In this document: positions 8,133 through 17,313 of the stretch, piece by piece
Numbering within the stretch: the first letter of the stretch is position 1
Layout of the letters: every line of letters begins with the position of its first letter
Assembly (NCBI RefSeq): GCF_005870085.1
Contig: NZ_SZNM01000030.1
Span: 1 to 41,779 of the forward strand
Reading direction: 5' to 3'
From: Aquibacillus sediminis
Lineage (GTDB): Bacteria; Bacillota; Bacilli; Bacillales; Amphibacillaceae
Length of the DNA stretch: 41,779 nt
Translations under genes and position numbers: made by a program
The notes under the pieces: model-generated
What the model was told of the DNA's origin: nothing
The model's input: the letters and a program-made list of their open reading frames with translations, nothing else
Databases searched by the model: none

Positions 8133-11100
8133 TTACTCAAACAACTGCATCTGTTCTGTCTCTCCTAATCGGTCAATTGTTGCTGGTTCATGATCTTGGA
8201 AATAAGCATGATGGAGCCACTTTTCTTTTGTCATCACTTTTTTGCTTGTATCATGAGATGATCTTAGGCGACAACTGTAGATAATAGGAAAATAATCTTG
8301 TAAGAACTTCCCTTCTGCATGTGCCGTTAGGGCAATAATTTGGAACCCTAGTTGTTCTGCAACAAAAAATACAGGACTTAACACATGGTCACTTGATGCT
8401 TTTCCAAATGGGTTATCCAGTATAACAGAACGGTGACGCTTCATAGTTGCATGGATATGTTGCTTTTTCTCCGCTACATAATTCAGTATACCTAAGAACA
8501 GTGTCATGTTCTTACTCCATTTTTCTCCTCCAGACCAAACATTGCTTTGTTCCCAAGAATAGGAGCGGGATGTCACTTTATTATCATTGGTTACTTTACG
8601 ACAGTTTACCTTCATTACTTCATTATTCATCACATTTTGCAACAACTGTTTGGATTGAAGCCACATTTCGATTTTCTTTCTCACTTTCCCATCATCTTGT
8701 GCTCCTTGGTCATCTAAAAATTGATCGGATTCTAATTGTTGCAAAATCCATTCCACATAATTCCTGATTCTCGTCTTTCCTTCTTCCTCTTCCCATTCTG
8801 GAATAGAAAACGTAAAGATTTGCTTCCAATCATCTGCTACTTTCACTTTCGTTTTCGTTGGAATTTGTTTTAATTCTTCCACAAGTGTTTGTAAATGAGA
8901 ATGAATTTGATTAATAAACAACTGCAAGTCCTCATCACTTTTACGAATATGTTCATTTGCATAATTTGAGATTTGCTCAATTCGCTTAAACATATTTTGC
9001 TTAAATTCGATCACATCGTGGTAAGTATGTTTACTTTCCACACCATTTACAGCCATTTGTTGTAGTTTAATATCGGATATTTCGTTACGACAAAAGTCGC
9101 GAAATAGGCTTTGTGCGCGTTCAACTTGCTTGCGCTCTTGCACAACCGCTTGTTTATTGCTTTTCATCTGCTCTGTAATCGATTGAACGAAATGTTTTCG
9201 ATTATACGAAAAATCCATTACCTGTTCTTCTGTTAACGTCAGTTGTTGAATATCTGGTGCATTAAAATGATGTCCTTCAATAAATAATTCCAACTCACGT
9301 TCAGCTGCTTCAATGCTTGTCAGTTCTTTTTTTGTAGTAGAAAGTTGTTGATCAAGAAAAACTTTTCGTTCAGATAGTTTTTCCTGTTGTTTTTGTAACT
9401 GATCCGCTATTTGTTTTGGCGACTCATCAAATTCCACTATCTCTTTTCCAGGAAAACGATCATGAAAATGGTCTACTTTTGCTTGCCATTTCCCACGTTG
9501 TTGTTCCTTAAGCACCGATTGTTGTTGTACGTGTTTATCTAACGATTCAAGCTCTTCTTTTCCTTGCTTAATCTTATCCCATAACTGATTCATAAACCGG
9601 AAACCGTCAGACGGAAACGTACGATGCTCATCTAAATAGCTAGGAAATTGTTGACGTAGATCGGCCATTTGGTTGTTAAAATTTTCGATCTGTTCATCGG
9701 CAGCATCACGTTTTGCTAGCCACTCCCCCCGGGTGACGGTAATACGGTCCATCTTTCGCTCAAGATCATGGATTTTAGCTTTGATAACTTGTTTGCTTTC
9801 ATCGGAAAAAATCGGCGTAAGTGATTGGACCTGTTGGTAATCATCCTGAAAATAAATAACTTGAATATTATTTTCCAGTGTATTTACCCGATCATCCAGT
9901 GCTGTTTTTTCATCTGTAAAGAAAGCTAAGTCTTTGTCTACTTTAGAGATATCACGATTTACTTGTCGCAATGTCGAGGAAAGGGATTGTTTCTTTTCCT
10001 TCTCTGCTGTAACTTCTTTCTCGTAAGAAAGATATTGTTGAGCTTTATCCATTTGTACGTGTAACCCTTGGAGCTCATTTTCATAGTTACTTACCGTTGT
10101 TCGCAATGATCCTACCGTCGTACGGGTTTCACGGATAAATGTTTTTTCTTTGCTATGTTTATAGGATAGGTCCTCTTTTTGATTCCTTAAATCGGATAGT
10201 TCTTGCTGTAATGCCGTATATTTGTCATAAGGATAGTTCTGAATAAATTGATTAAACTGTTTCCAACCATCCTCACAACGTGTGATTTCTTGTTCCTTTT
10301 GTTCCCGTTTTGTTGTTGTTTCAGCTGCGTCAACCTTAATCGACTGCTGCCACTCTCGAAACACATCGACATGTAAATTATCTGCCCAGTGATCTGGCGC
10401 AATCCAAGTTTCTTGCTGTCTTTCGTCTAGTGTTAAGGCTTCTTCTGTTGTTACTATTGTAATTGGATATTGCAAACGATCAGAAACATGTTCAAGCTTT
10501 GATAGCAGTTGAGGTTTTGACTTCGTTGTTGTCACTAACGTTAAAGGCCATAACAAAAACTGTTTTTTCTCCTCACGCGTTTCCCGATCCAACGATTGTA
10601 AATATTCTGATCCTGTTACGAGATAGTCCAATTGATTTTTCCATTTCGCAACCTGTTGTTCGATAAACGTATCTCCGAAAAACAAATCCTGCGTTCCATA
10701 ATCATCGACAAAACGATAGGAAAGTCGTTCACGATACAATAGCGTATTCCGCTCTTTTTTGAGCTTGTCAATTTGTTCGATTATCCGTGTTTCAATCGAT
10801 TGCTGTGATGTGTAAATGCCTTCTAGTGTTTGCCATTGTGGCCGTAAATCGACGAGTTGTTCTATTAACCTATGTTGGACTTGATCGATTTCTGCTAGTT
10901 GATAAGAAGTGCGATCGATTTTCATTTCTACATTCGTTTGCTGTGTTGTTAAGTCTTCCATTCGTGTTTCTGCCGCTTCTACTTCCTGCTCGAACTGCTT
11001 AATCTGTTGGTTTACGTTAATGATTTCTTGATCTAAATACTGACTACGCGTTTGCCACTTTGCTAATACTTCTCTAACATGCTCTTGATCTGGATTAGCT

Positions 11101-12551
11101 AATATTTGTTGCGCTAACCTCTGCATATCATTCGATCTTGCCCCAATCATTGCTTCGATTCCTGAAAGTTGTTCACCTAATTGTCGTGCACGTTCGAGCA
11201 ACTGTTGTTTCGTAGCATGTACTTTTTCCATCTGATCCACAATCGGGTTTCGTTGATAGATGGCTGCTTGCTTATCTTTTTCGATTTGTTCCATTTGTTG
11301 ATGATAATAACCGAGTAATTTTTGGTTTGTCTCTTGCAAATCATCTTCAAGGTTTGTCAGTTCTTCTGTTTGTTCAAGCTTTGCTAATTCATTTTCAACC
11401 CATTGTAATTGCGCTTGTTGTTCCAGTTCATCGCGTTTTAATTGTGCTAGTTTTAACGAATAATAATCCGTTTGCTGTTGCTCAAGTATGTCTTCCGTTT
11501 CCGTATACATAGCTAAGACTTGTTTATAATCTTCCTCCATTTGCTGAAGTGTTGTCTTTTCCACATAAATATCATAAGCACTGGATTGGATCGCGTAGTT
11601 TTCATGATCTGTTTCCCATGTCACTACCTTTTGTTCGATTTCTTGTAGTTGATCTGTCGTTTGTTTTTTTTGCTTACGTATTTCTTCCCAAACACCTTTT
11701 GCTCGTTGTTTGGTGTCTAGATAGTTTAACTCCTTGTTATGAAGTTCTTGATATGTTGCGACATAGGCATCTAATTGTTGTTGTATCCTTTTATTTTCTT
11801 CGATCGTTGCTTTCAATTTCTTATAGTTTTTAAAACTTGTATGCTGCTTTTCAAACATATCGACAAACATCGTTGCATCATGACCTACGATCGCATCTTC
11901 TACTGTCGGAATTAATAAACGATCAAATAATTGGTTCGTGCTTTTACAGTCATCAAAGAACGCTTCCACGCCACCTTCTGTACTATTAATCTTGACAATA
12001 CTATCCCATTCACCAGCAATAATATGGTACTGTTGTTCAAGAAAAGCCCGATAGGCTTTAATCGTATTAAATTGATGGGCAAAGATCGATGATTTCTCAC
12101 GCATCGCGCTATAGTAATCTTGCATTTCTCCGCGCTCTGCTGGACGTTTGCCATCCTTTCCTTCACGGACAAATGGAATTCCCTCCATACCATCTGCATC
12201 CCCTGCATCATATTCATACACATAACGCAAGGACTCAATCCCTTGTTTCGTCACATAAAGGGTAACCGACGTTACGACATACCGGCGCGGGTTGTCGTGA
12301 ATGATCCATTCGATCGCAATATGGGCTGGCGCATTTTCCAATTGTAACGTGTTCTTGATTTTGCGATCGGCTAATTCTGCATGAGGAATGACTGCTTGCA
12401 AGGCTGTTTGGATTAACACTGTCTTCCCGCCACCATTTTCAAGCAAAATCGCGCCATTATGCCCTTCAAATAAAAACAGTTCATCATTATACCTTTTGTT
12501 GCCTTCTTCATACACAACATTTGTTAAACGAATTTTACTGATCGATGGCAT
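8133..12551 (-). CDS. jetC: Wadjet system SMC-like ATPase JetC
   Basis: A 1472-residue SMC/MukB-like ATPase, the motor of the Wadjet complex that extrudes DNA loops to recognise small circular DNA. Walker A (LENGGGKT) is at about 37-44. Two long coiled-coil arms flank a globular hinge near 610-740. The C-terminal head has the ABC signature SGGEKW at about 1340 and Walker B VILDNPF at about 1376-1382, where Asn follows the Asp in place of the usual Glu. An H-loop-like ALTAH lies near 1411. The ATG at 12551 is chosen because AAGGGGG lies 6 nt upstream and the ABC head starts right there. The start overlaps jetB by 17 nt. It is the last gene of the operon. Its size and lack of likeness to the TIGR02680 group suggest a type II Wadjet. 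Confidence 0.9.
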   Translation of the reverse strand: MPSISKIRLTNVVYEEGNKRYNDELFLFEGHNGAILLENGGGKTVLIQTALQAVIPHAELADRKIKNTLQLENAPAHIAIEWIIHDNPRRYVVTSVTLYVTKQGIESLRYVYEYDAGDADGMEGIPFVREGKDGKRPAERGEMQDYYSAMREKSSIFAHQFNTIKAYRAFLEQQYHIIAGEWDSIVKINSTEGGVEAFFDDCKSTNQLFDRLLIPTVEDAIVGHDATMFVDMFEKQHTSFKNYKKLKATIEENKRIQQQLDAYVATYQELHNKELNYLDTKQRAKGVWEEIRKQKKQTTDQLQEIEQKVVTWETDHENYAIQSSAYDIYVEKTTLQQMEEDYKQVLAMYTETEDILEQQQTDYYSLKLAQLKRDELEQQAQLQWVENELAKLEQTEELTNLEDDLQETNQKLLGYYHQQMEQIEKDKQAAIYQRNPIVDQMEKVHATKQQLLERARQLGEQLSGIEAMIGARSNDMQRLAQQILANPDQEHVREVLAKWQTRSQYLDQEIINVNQQIKQFEQEVEAAETRMEDLTTQQTNVEMKIDRTSYQLAEIDQVQHRLIEQLVDLRPQWQTLEGIYTSQQSIETRIIEQIDKLKKERNTLLYRERLSYRFVDDYGTQDLFFGDTFIEQQVAKWKNQLDYLVTGSEYLQSLDRETREEKKQFLLWPLTLVTTTKSKPQLLSKLEHVSDRLQYPITIVTTEEALTLDERQQETWIAPDHWADNLHVDVFREWQQSIKVDAAETTTKREQKEQEITRCEDGWKQFNQFIQNYPYDKYTALQQELSDLRNQKEDLSYKHSKEKTFIRETRTTVGSLRTTVSNYENELQGLHVQMDKAQQYLSYEKEVTAEKEKKQSLSSTLRQVNRDISKVDKDLAFFTDEKTALDDRVNTLENNIQVIYFQDDYQQVQSLTPIFSDESKQVIKAKIHDLERKMDRITVTRGEWLAKRDAADEQIENFNNQMADLRQQFPSYLDEHRTFPSDGFRFMNQLWDKIKQGKEELESLDKHVQQQSVLKEQQRGKWQAKVDHFHDRFPGKEIVEFDESPKQIADQLQKQQEKLSERKVFLDQQLSTTKKELTSIEAAERELELFIEGHHFNAPDIQQLTLTEEQVMDFSYNRKHFVQSITEQMKSNKQAVVQERKQVERAQSLFRDFCRNEISDIKLQQMAVNGVESKHTYHDVIEFKQNMFKRIEQISNYANEHIRKSDEDLQLFINQIHSHLQTLVEELKQIPTKTKVKVADDWKQIFTFSIPEWEEEEGKTRIRNYVEWILQQLESDQFLDDQGAQDDGKVRKKIEMWLQSKQLLQNVMNNEVMKVNCRKVTNDNKVTSRSYSWEQSNVWSGGEKWSKNMTLFLGILNYVAEKKQHIHATMKRHRSVILDNPFGKASSDHVLSPVFFVAEQLGFQIIALTAHAEGKFLQDYFPIIYSCRLRSSHDTSKKVMTKEKWLHHAYFQDHEPATIDRLGETEQMQLFE

Positions 12552-13278
12552 GTTCATCCCCCTTATCAAATCCGTAAATGAATTCAAATATCCCTTTATT
12601 GTATTCCACTTCCATAAAGAAACGCTGGACAATCGTTTTTGCTTTTTCCGTAATCGTTACCTCATTGTTCCCTATCTCTTGTACGAGTCCTTGATCCTGT
12701 AAAAACTTTTTGACCGTATCAATAAAACTCAAGCGACTAATCGTATTACCTGTTTGTTTTTTAGCCGTTTCTTTTACATCGTTCATGTCCTCCCACTTAT
12801 CTATGATAAGTCGCCAATTATAGGAAAACTCTTTTTCTAGTTCCTTTAATGTTTCTAAATCATGTGTTTTTAATTGGTCGATACGTTCTTGAATAAAAGT
12901 TATCCATTCATCTAACCGCAGAAACTGTCTTGTTGGTTCTTGGCTCTGATAGGTATCATAGAATGTGCCGAATAAAATAATACTAGCAAAATATAATAAA
13001 TAGATATCCCCATTCGTTGCACTTGAGCGCAAGTAATGTCGTTTGATCCAATCGTTACTCACATGGAACGGAGAGAGTCTCGTCTTTGGAACTAAAAACA
13101 TTTGCTCACTCGTTGTCACAATCACCCCATCTACTTCACTAGCAAACATTTCTAAAAGTCCACGAATCGCATCATCTGCACGATATTGTTGTACCGTTTC
13201 CACATCCGCTACCCCGTCTCGTGCAAGTGTCGTATAGATTTGAAATGCTTTCATGATCGTTTGTTCAGGATAATTCAT
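12535..13278 (-). CDS. jetB: Wadjet system protein JetB (MukE-like)
   Basis: A 247-residue, mostly helical protein with a C-terminal winged-helix-like part. By position and size it is the MukE/KITE-type subunit, which binds the JetA kleisin and helps bridge the JetC heads. Sequence motifs alone are weak; the assignment rests on its place between a JetA-like and a JetC gene and on its length. GGAGGG lies 8 nt before the ATG, inside the end of jetA, giving a 14-nt overlap. Its own end overlaps jetC by 17 nt. This coupling should keep the subunits in fixed ratio. Confidence 0.82.
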   Translation of the reverse strand: MNYPEQTIMKAFQIYTTLARDGVADVETVQQYRADDAIRGLLEMFASEVDGVIVTTSEQMFLVPKTRLSPFHVSNDWIKRHYLRSSATNGDIYLLYFASIILFGTFYDTYQSQEPTRQFLRLDEWITFIQERIDQLKTHDLETLKELEKEFSYNWRLIIDKWEDMNDVKETAKKQTGNTISRLSFIDTVKKFLQDQGLVQEIGNNEVTITEKAKTIVQRFFMEVEYNKGIFEFIYGFDKGDEHAIDQ

Positions 13279-14779
13279 TTGCTTCTCCCTCCAATTGGAT
13301 CGTCATGTCTTGAATGGTAAACCGGTCTGTGCGCTGGATGACACCAGTTGTTTCAGTAACAATTAAGGTTTGACCTTCTAATAATGTAAGTGCTTCTCCT
13401 AACAATGTTTGCGCTCCGTCCTCTTCCACTTGCCCTTGAATAATTGGTGATCGTTGATGCAAAATCAACCAAAAATCATAAAAAGACCGTTGTTGATACA
13501 AGTCAGCTTGTCCAGATTCTTGTAAATAGTCCATAAAAGTGGATAATGTTTCCCCTTGATTTGCTTCCACTGCACGCAAAAATTGCTTCATGTAGACTGT
13601 GTACATTTCCATTAACGCTTTACGATAAGGATCCTCTTGTCCCTCAGTATCTACTTCATAAAAATTTTGCTGTTCTGCCTGCGGACGTTCCTCGGTAATA
13701 TTTTGTTCTGCAAAAAGGGTTAATGGCGACCATACTTGATTTTGTTCTACTTTTAAAAAGGGGTGAAGTACACCTTTCATCGCTTCGATTGGCAATGGAT
13801 TGGAAACAACTTGTGACACGATATCTTGGTCAAAATTAAATGATTGAATGCCTGTATAATAAAGCGATTCCTGTGCTGTAATTAACGTAGTATTCTTCAA
13901 GGCGATCGTTTGCTCTAGCAATCTCGAATGTTCGTAATGAACAGACTCTAGTTCACTTGTTATTTGTAGGATTAGTTGGTAAGTTCTCGCTTCTTTTTTA
14001 TGTATATCCTTTGAATAGAGTCGTTCCCTAGTTTCCTTGACGAATTGCCGGAGTTCCTTAAACTCTTCGTCTTCTCTTGTCAAACGTCCGTAAATATCTT
14101 CGAGTAACTGTTTATAACGCTCAAAAGTTTCCTCTGACACAATGCTTCGTTGAATTTCATGTTTCAATTTGTTCATTCGTTCCTGCAAGCTTTCCACATC
14201 AATGTGCATTTCATTAATTTGTCGTAATGCTCCATTGAATTCGCCTTTATCCAATTGTTTACGAAGCATCAATTGATTAATCGATAATTGAAACTCGCTA
14301 TAAAACTCTTTGGTAGCAAAAACAAGTTCCAATCCATCCTCATCCAAGGTGTAATACTGTGTATTCGTCTCGAGATCAAAATCATTTGCTCGTAAAATTG
14401 AGTAATCGAGTACCTCTTCCATACTTGTTTCCCAATTGTAGAACGGGTAACTTCTTTTCTTCCCTGTTGTCGGACGAAATACTTCGATAATCGTCCTCGC
14501 AAGTCGCTGATAATCAGAACGGTCCAATTGATACTGTTCAGCCGTTAATTGTTGCAAAAAGGCTGCTAATTCCTGTATCCCTGTCCGGTACTGACGCATT
14601 AATTTTTGTTCAAAGAAAAACAGCAACGTTAATAGTCCTAACCCTTTCATGTCCACTTTGGATTTGTTTCGATCTACTTCACGTTTACGGTCTAAATCAA
14701 ACAATGGATCAAACAAGGCAAGTCGTCTTATTCGTTCTCGATACCCATTTGTTATGTCTGTTAGATCAAACTTGTCCAA
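13265..14779 (-). CDS. jetA: Wadjet system protein JetA (MukF-like kleisin)
   Basis: A 504-residue helical protein with a central coiled-coil stretch (about residues 190-300) and an acidic, glutamine-rich C-terminal part. In Wadjet this is the kleisin that closes the JetC ring and holds JetB. The identification comes from operon position, size and overall character rather than a short motif. TTG at 14779 is chosen as the start because GGAGG lies 8 nt before it; an in-frame TTG five codons earlier has no ribosome site. It overlaps the end of jetD by 19 nt. The TTG start suggests modest expression. Confidence 0.82.
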   Translation of the reverse strand: MDKFDLTDITNGYRERIRRLALFDPLFDLDRKREVDRNKSKVDMKGLGLLTLLFFFEQKLMRQYRTGIQELAAFLQQLTAEQYQLDRSDYQRLARTIIEVFRPTTGKKRSYPFYNWETSMEEVLDYSILRANDFDLETNTQYYTLDEDGLELVFATKEFYSEFQLSINQLMLRKQLDKGEFNGALRQINEMHIDVESLQERMNKLKHEIQRSIVSEETFERYKQLLEDIYGRLTREDEEFKELRQFVKETRERLYSKDIHKKEARTYQLILQITSELESVHYEHSRLLEQTIALKNTTLITAQESLYYTGIQSFNFDQDIVSQVVSNPLPIEAMKGVLHPFLKVEQNQVWSPLTLFAEQNITEERPQAEQQNFYEVDTEGQEDPYRKALMEMYTVYMKQFLRAVEANQGETLSTFMDYLQESGQADLYQQRSFYDFWLILHQRSPIIQGQVEEDGAQTLLGEALTLLEGQTLIVTETTGVIQRTDRFTIQDMTIQLEGEANELS

Positions 14780-15786
14780 TCCGACTCCCTCCAAATCTGT
14801 TGCAGTTCCTTCGTTTTTAATGTTTCTTGCGGATGATACATCCCGTCATCTATTAGTGCTTGAATAGTCTGTTGCTCTTCTGCTTTGGAGAAATAGGATA
14901 GAAAGTTCTGCAACGCTTGTAGGTTCTCTTGTTGGTAGACTTTTCCTTTGGCAGGTGTCTTTTGCAAACAGGCAAGATAAAATGGTAACGCCGGGAGAGC
15001 AGACTGCTTATGATGAAAGTGATGCCAAATCGCTATTCCTTCTTTATCTAAATCACCAAAATAAAAGAAATGATGACTTGCCTTGACTGGATACTGCATC
15101 GAAAATTGTTCGATACTTTTAATAACCGCTTTTCCACTGCCGTAAATTAAGGTCGAAAACATAGTATCAGGTAATGCTGGAAGTAATCCTTGGTAGGTTG
15201 TCTTATTCTCAACTACTAAGTGGTATTGGTCTGCTACCTGCATCTTGTAAGGATTAACCGCGAACATTAACGGTTCAGAAACTGGTATAATCTTTAGCGC
15301 ATCAAATAACTTTATCCTTTCTAATACCTCCTTGCCACCTTTTTCTACTATCCACTTTTCATCGCCTGCAAGTTGATAGCTTCTTTCTGGTGCAGGAACC
15401 GGCTCAATCGGAAGTCCTTCTGTCCTTAGATAGTTATCGATCATCGATAAAAATACGAGATCGTTCTGAAAAACGGCGGGATCCTTGCTATAGTAATCAT
15501 CCAAATCTATCAAAGGATGTAACGTCGTACGATAGGATTGCAATTGTTTATGGTAATCTTCCATTAGTAAACTTTTATTAATTCGATACTGAAAGGCTAG
15601 TGATGGGGTCCGATTATTTCGTCCTTTAGCCTTTACCATTGATAGAACCTTATCTTCTTCTAATTGTATTATTCGTTGTGCAAAATCTTCGTATGTATGT
15701 AAAGGTGGTTCTATTAATTGTTCTAGTTCAGATAAAGCAATTGTTTTTCTACGAAATGTAGCTAGCTGTTTCTTCATTGTTTCCAA
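14761..15786 (-). CDS. jetD: Wadjet system nuclease JetD (TOPRIM)
   Basis: A 341-residue protein with the TOPRIM nuclease signature of JetD (DUF2220-like C-terminal part). VVENKTTYQG places a catalytic Glu near 193, and YFGDLDKEGIAIW gives the Asp-x-Asp pair near 245-247. The N-terminal half is a winged-helix/arm region. JetD cleaves the circular DNA once the JetABC motor has recognised it. TTG at 15786 is chosen because AGGAG lies 8 nt upstream; other in-frame starts (15810, 15777) are badly spaced. It is the first gene of the operon, whereas the well-known type I operons read A-B-C-D. A -10-like TATAAT lies about 35 nt upstream. Confidence 0.88.
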   Translation of the reverse strand: METMKKQLATFRRKTIALSELEQLIEPPLHTYEDFAQRIIQLEEDKVLSMVKAKGRNNRTPSLAFQYRINKSLLMEDYHKQLQSYRTTLHPLIDLDDYYSKDPAVFQNDLVFLSMIDNYLRTEGLPIEPVPAPERSYQLAGDEKWIVEKGGKEVLERIKLFDALKIIPVSEPLMFAVNPYKMQVADQYHLVVENKTTYQGLLPALPDTMFSTLIYGSGKAVIKSIEQFSMQYPVKASHHFFYFGDLDKEGIAIWHHFHHKQSALPALPFYLACLQKTPAKGKVYQQENLQALQNFLSYFSKAEEQQTIQALIDDGMYHPQETLKTKELQQIWRESDWTSLI

Positions 15787-15820
15787 CTGACACACTCCTA
15801 AACATTTCAACTTTCATTCT

Positions 15821-15826
15821 ATTATA
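15821..15826 (-). promoter_or_regulatory. Likely -10 box of the jetDABC operon
   Basis: On the minus strand TATAAT lies about 35 nt upstream of the jetD TTG. The -35 region (TTTTCG or GTTTTC, 16-17 nt away) is poor, so basal activity may be low or need help. Confidence 0.45.
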
Positions 15827-16151
15827 CTAGATTTTGTCAGGTCGAAAACAGTAGAAAAATAAGGAATGTGAATTTGTGGTGATGTGTAAAATACAAGTGG
15901 CTTTCGAATAGGGAAGAATTACGTAGGAAGGGCTTTTATAGAAGGTGGTCTTCCCATATTAGCTGTTGATAGCTATGACATTGGCAGTTGATTAGGAAAA
16001 AGAATAGATTTAAGAGGCAAACCCACCACTTGTAAAAGTCTTCACATAAATTCCTAACTAATTCAGTCTGCCATCAATTTCCTCAATTAATGAATTTCCT
16101 CTTCCTCCCAAAGGTTTATAATATCTTACTTTGAAAAAACGTTGATTCATT

Positions 16152-16265
16152 TCATCTTGGCTGGATTAACTTTCCATCCAAATAAGCATTCGTAAAAATT
16201 CTTTCATTATTAATCATGTGGGACATAGTCACTTGAGTCTTCTCGATCGAGCGATGAACAAACAT
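16152..16265 (-). CDS. Possible 37-codon ORF behind the SOS-like promoter
   Basis: An ATG at 16265 opens 37 codons (beginning MFVHRSIEKTQVTMSHMINN) to a TGA at 16152-16154. AAGGATG lies a short distance upstream and the SOS-like promoter about 60 nt further. No relatives are recognised. It may be a real small protein or the remaining start of a longer, decayed gene; the latter seems more likely given the frame breaks after it. Confidence 0.25.
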   Translation of the reverse strand: MFVHRSIEKTQVTMSHMINNERIFTNAYLDGKLIQPR

Positions 16266-16324
16266 ATTGACCACATCCTTATCAAATAGAATGGGTATTG
16301 TAACCTAGTAGATTTTCTACTATT

Positions 16325-16359
16325 ATTATAACATCACCAACCAAAAGAACAAGTGTTCG
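16325..16359 (-). promoter_or_regulatory. Promoter with LexA(DinR)-box-like palindrome
   Basis: On the minus strand CGAACACTTGTTCT (16346-16359) is close to the Gram-positive SOS box CGAAC-N4-GTTCG, with intact GAAC and GTTC half sites. It overlaps a TTGTTC -35, and an extended -10 (TGTTATAAT, hexamer at 16325-16330) follows. This is the geometry of a LexA-repressed promoter. It points toward the decayed stretch and jetD. Confidence 0.5.
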
Positions 16360-16439
16360 TTATTGTTTTTTTGTGACTATTTAAAGACAATGGCGTTAAG
16401 CCGAGTAGTTAGATGTGGTTGACGCTAGGAGATAAAGTA

Positions 16440-16480
16440 AAAACAAAAAGCGTGATACACTCGCAAATTTGTGATCACGC
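16440..16480 (-). terminator. Terminator of the esterase-like gene
   Basis: On the minus strand GCGTGAT...ATCACGC (arms at 16474-16480 and 16450-16456) is followed by TTTTTGTTTTT. It lies about 70 nt past the stop of the hydrolase gene. Confidence 0.8.
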
Positions 16481-16551
16481 ATATACATTTTTGTTTCATT
16501 CTGTTTTCTCTTCAGCTATGTGCACATAGTCCACAAATTTTTTGAAGATGT

Positions 16552-17214
16552 TTATCCATTTTTTGTCTGCATGTTTCGATTCAAGTCTAGTAGCCATTGG
16601 ATAGCATCTTGTTTATTCACTTCTCCAATTTCATGTCCTGTTGGATAAGTTTGGTAGGAAACAGTTGCTCCTGCTTGACGAAAGATAGATTCGTTCTCAC
16701 GCCCAACTTTTGGTGGAAAAATGGTATCCTCCCTTCCATCTATAAGAAAAACGTTTAAATGTTCGACCGATTGAACCTGATAGGTATCTTTAAGAAATGT
16801 TGGTACATAGCCATTCATCGAGACAATGCCGCGGATGCGTTCCCCTAGCACAAATGCTAAAGAATTGGAAAGAATTGCCCCTTGACTAAATCCCGCTAAA
16901 TAAACATGATCCTGATCAACTGGATATTCTTCGAGTACATCTTCAATAAAACGTTGCAGATCTTTCATACTTTCCTTAAACTGGTCCATATCCGGCTTGC
17001 CATAATCCTCCAAATAATAATAAGCAAATCCTTTATTGTATGAAAGGTTACCTCTAGGTGCAACTAATATGTATTCATCCGTCACGCCATCAAACACATC
17101 CATCATGTGCTTCTCACTATACCCTATTCCATGCATCGCAATTAAAAGCGGATATTTTTTATCCTCTTTGATCCGACTAGGTAACTTTACTTGATAATAA
17201 AAAACAGTCTGCAA
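16552..17214 (-). CDS. Alpha/beta hydrolase, carboxylesterase/phospholipase-like
   Basis: A 220-residue single-domain alpha/beta hydrolase of the small carboxylesterase/phospholipase group. The triad is visible: Ser in GFSQG, Asp in the DGREDTIFPP segment, and His in PTGHEIGE. AMHGIGYSE near the N-terminus fits the oxyanion region. No signal peptide is present, so it is cytoplasmic. The start is TTG at 17214, with AAAGGA about 9 nt upstream; an overlapping ATG is out of frame and stops at once. It is a single gene with its own terminator. The substrate is not predictable; family members hydrolyse short-chain esters or lysophospholipids. Confidence 0.82.
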   Translation of the reverse strand: MQTVFYYQVKLPSRIKEDKKYPLLIAMHGIGYSEKHMMDVFDGVTDEYILVAPRGNLSYNKGFAYYYLEDYGKPDMDQFKESMKDLQRFIEDVLEEYPVDQDHVYLAGFSQGAILSNSLAFVLGERIRGIVSMNGYVPTFLKDTYQVQSVEHLNVFLIDGREDTIFPPKVGRENESIFRQAGATVSYQTYPTGHEIGEVNKQDAIQWLLDLNRNMQTKNG

Positions 17215-17313
17215 ACTAAACCATCCTTTCGTTTATTGTTATACCTATGTGCAATCATGAAGTTTTTAGTACGCATAAGCTGTCTTATGTGCAATATTGT
17301 TTTGTCATGATAA

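Larger units (their letters stand above)
15827..16439. other. Intergenic stretch with decayed coding-like DNA upstream of the Wadjet operon
   Basis: About 600 nt without an intact gene. The minus strand carries short coding-like runs in shifting frames (for example ending near 16152, and again at about 16050-16110), as in a decayed gene. A promoter with an SOS-like palindrome at its right end points into it. No family was recognised in the fragments. Confidence 0.4.

Noticed and set aside
10187-12347. Several 60-110 codon frames on both strands within jetC
   Set aside because: All are shadows of the long jetC frame and lack ribosome sites.
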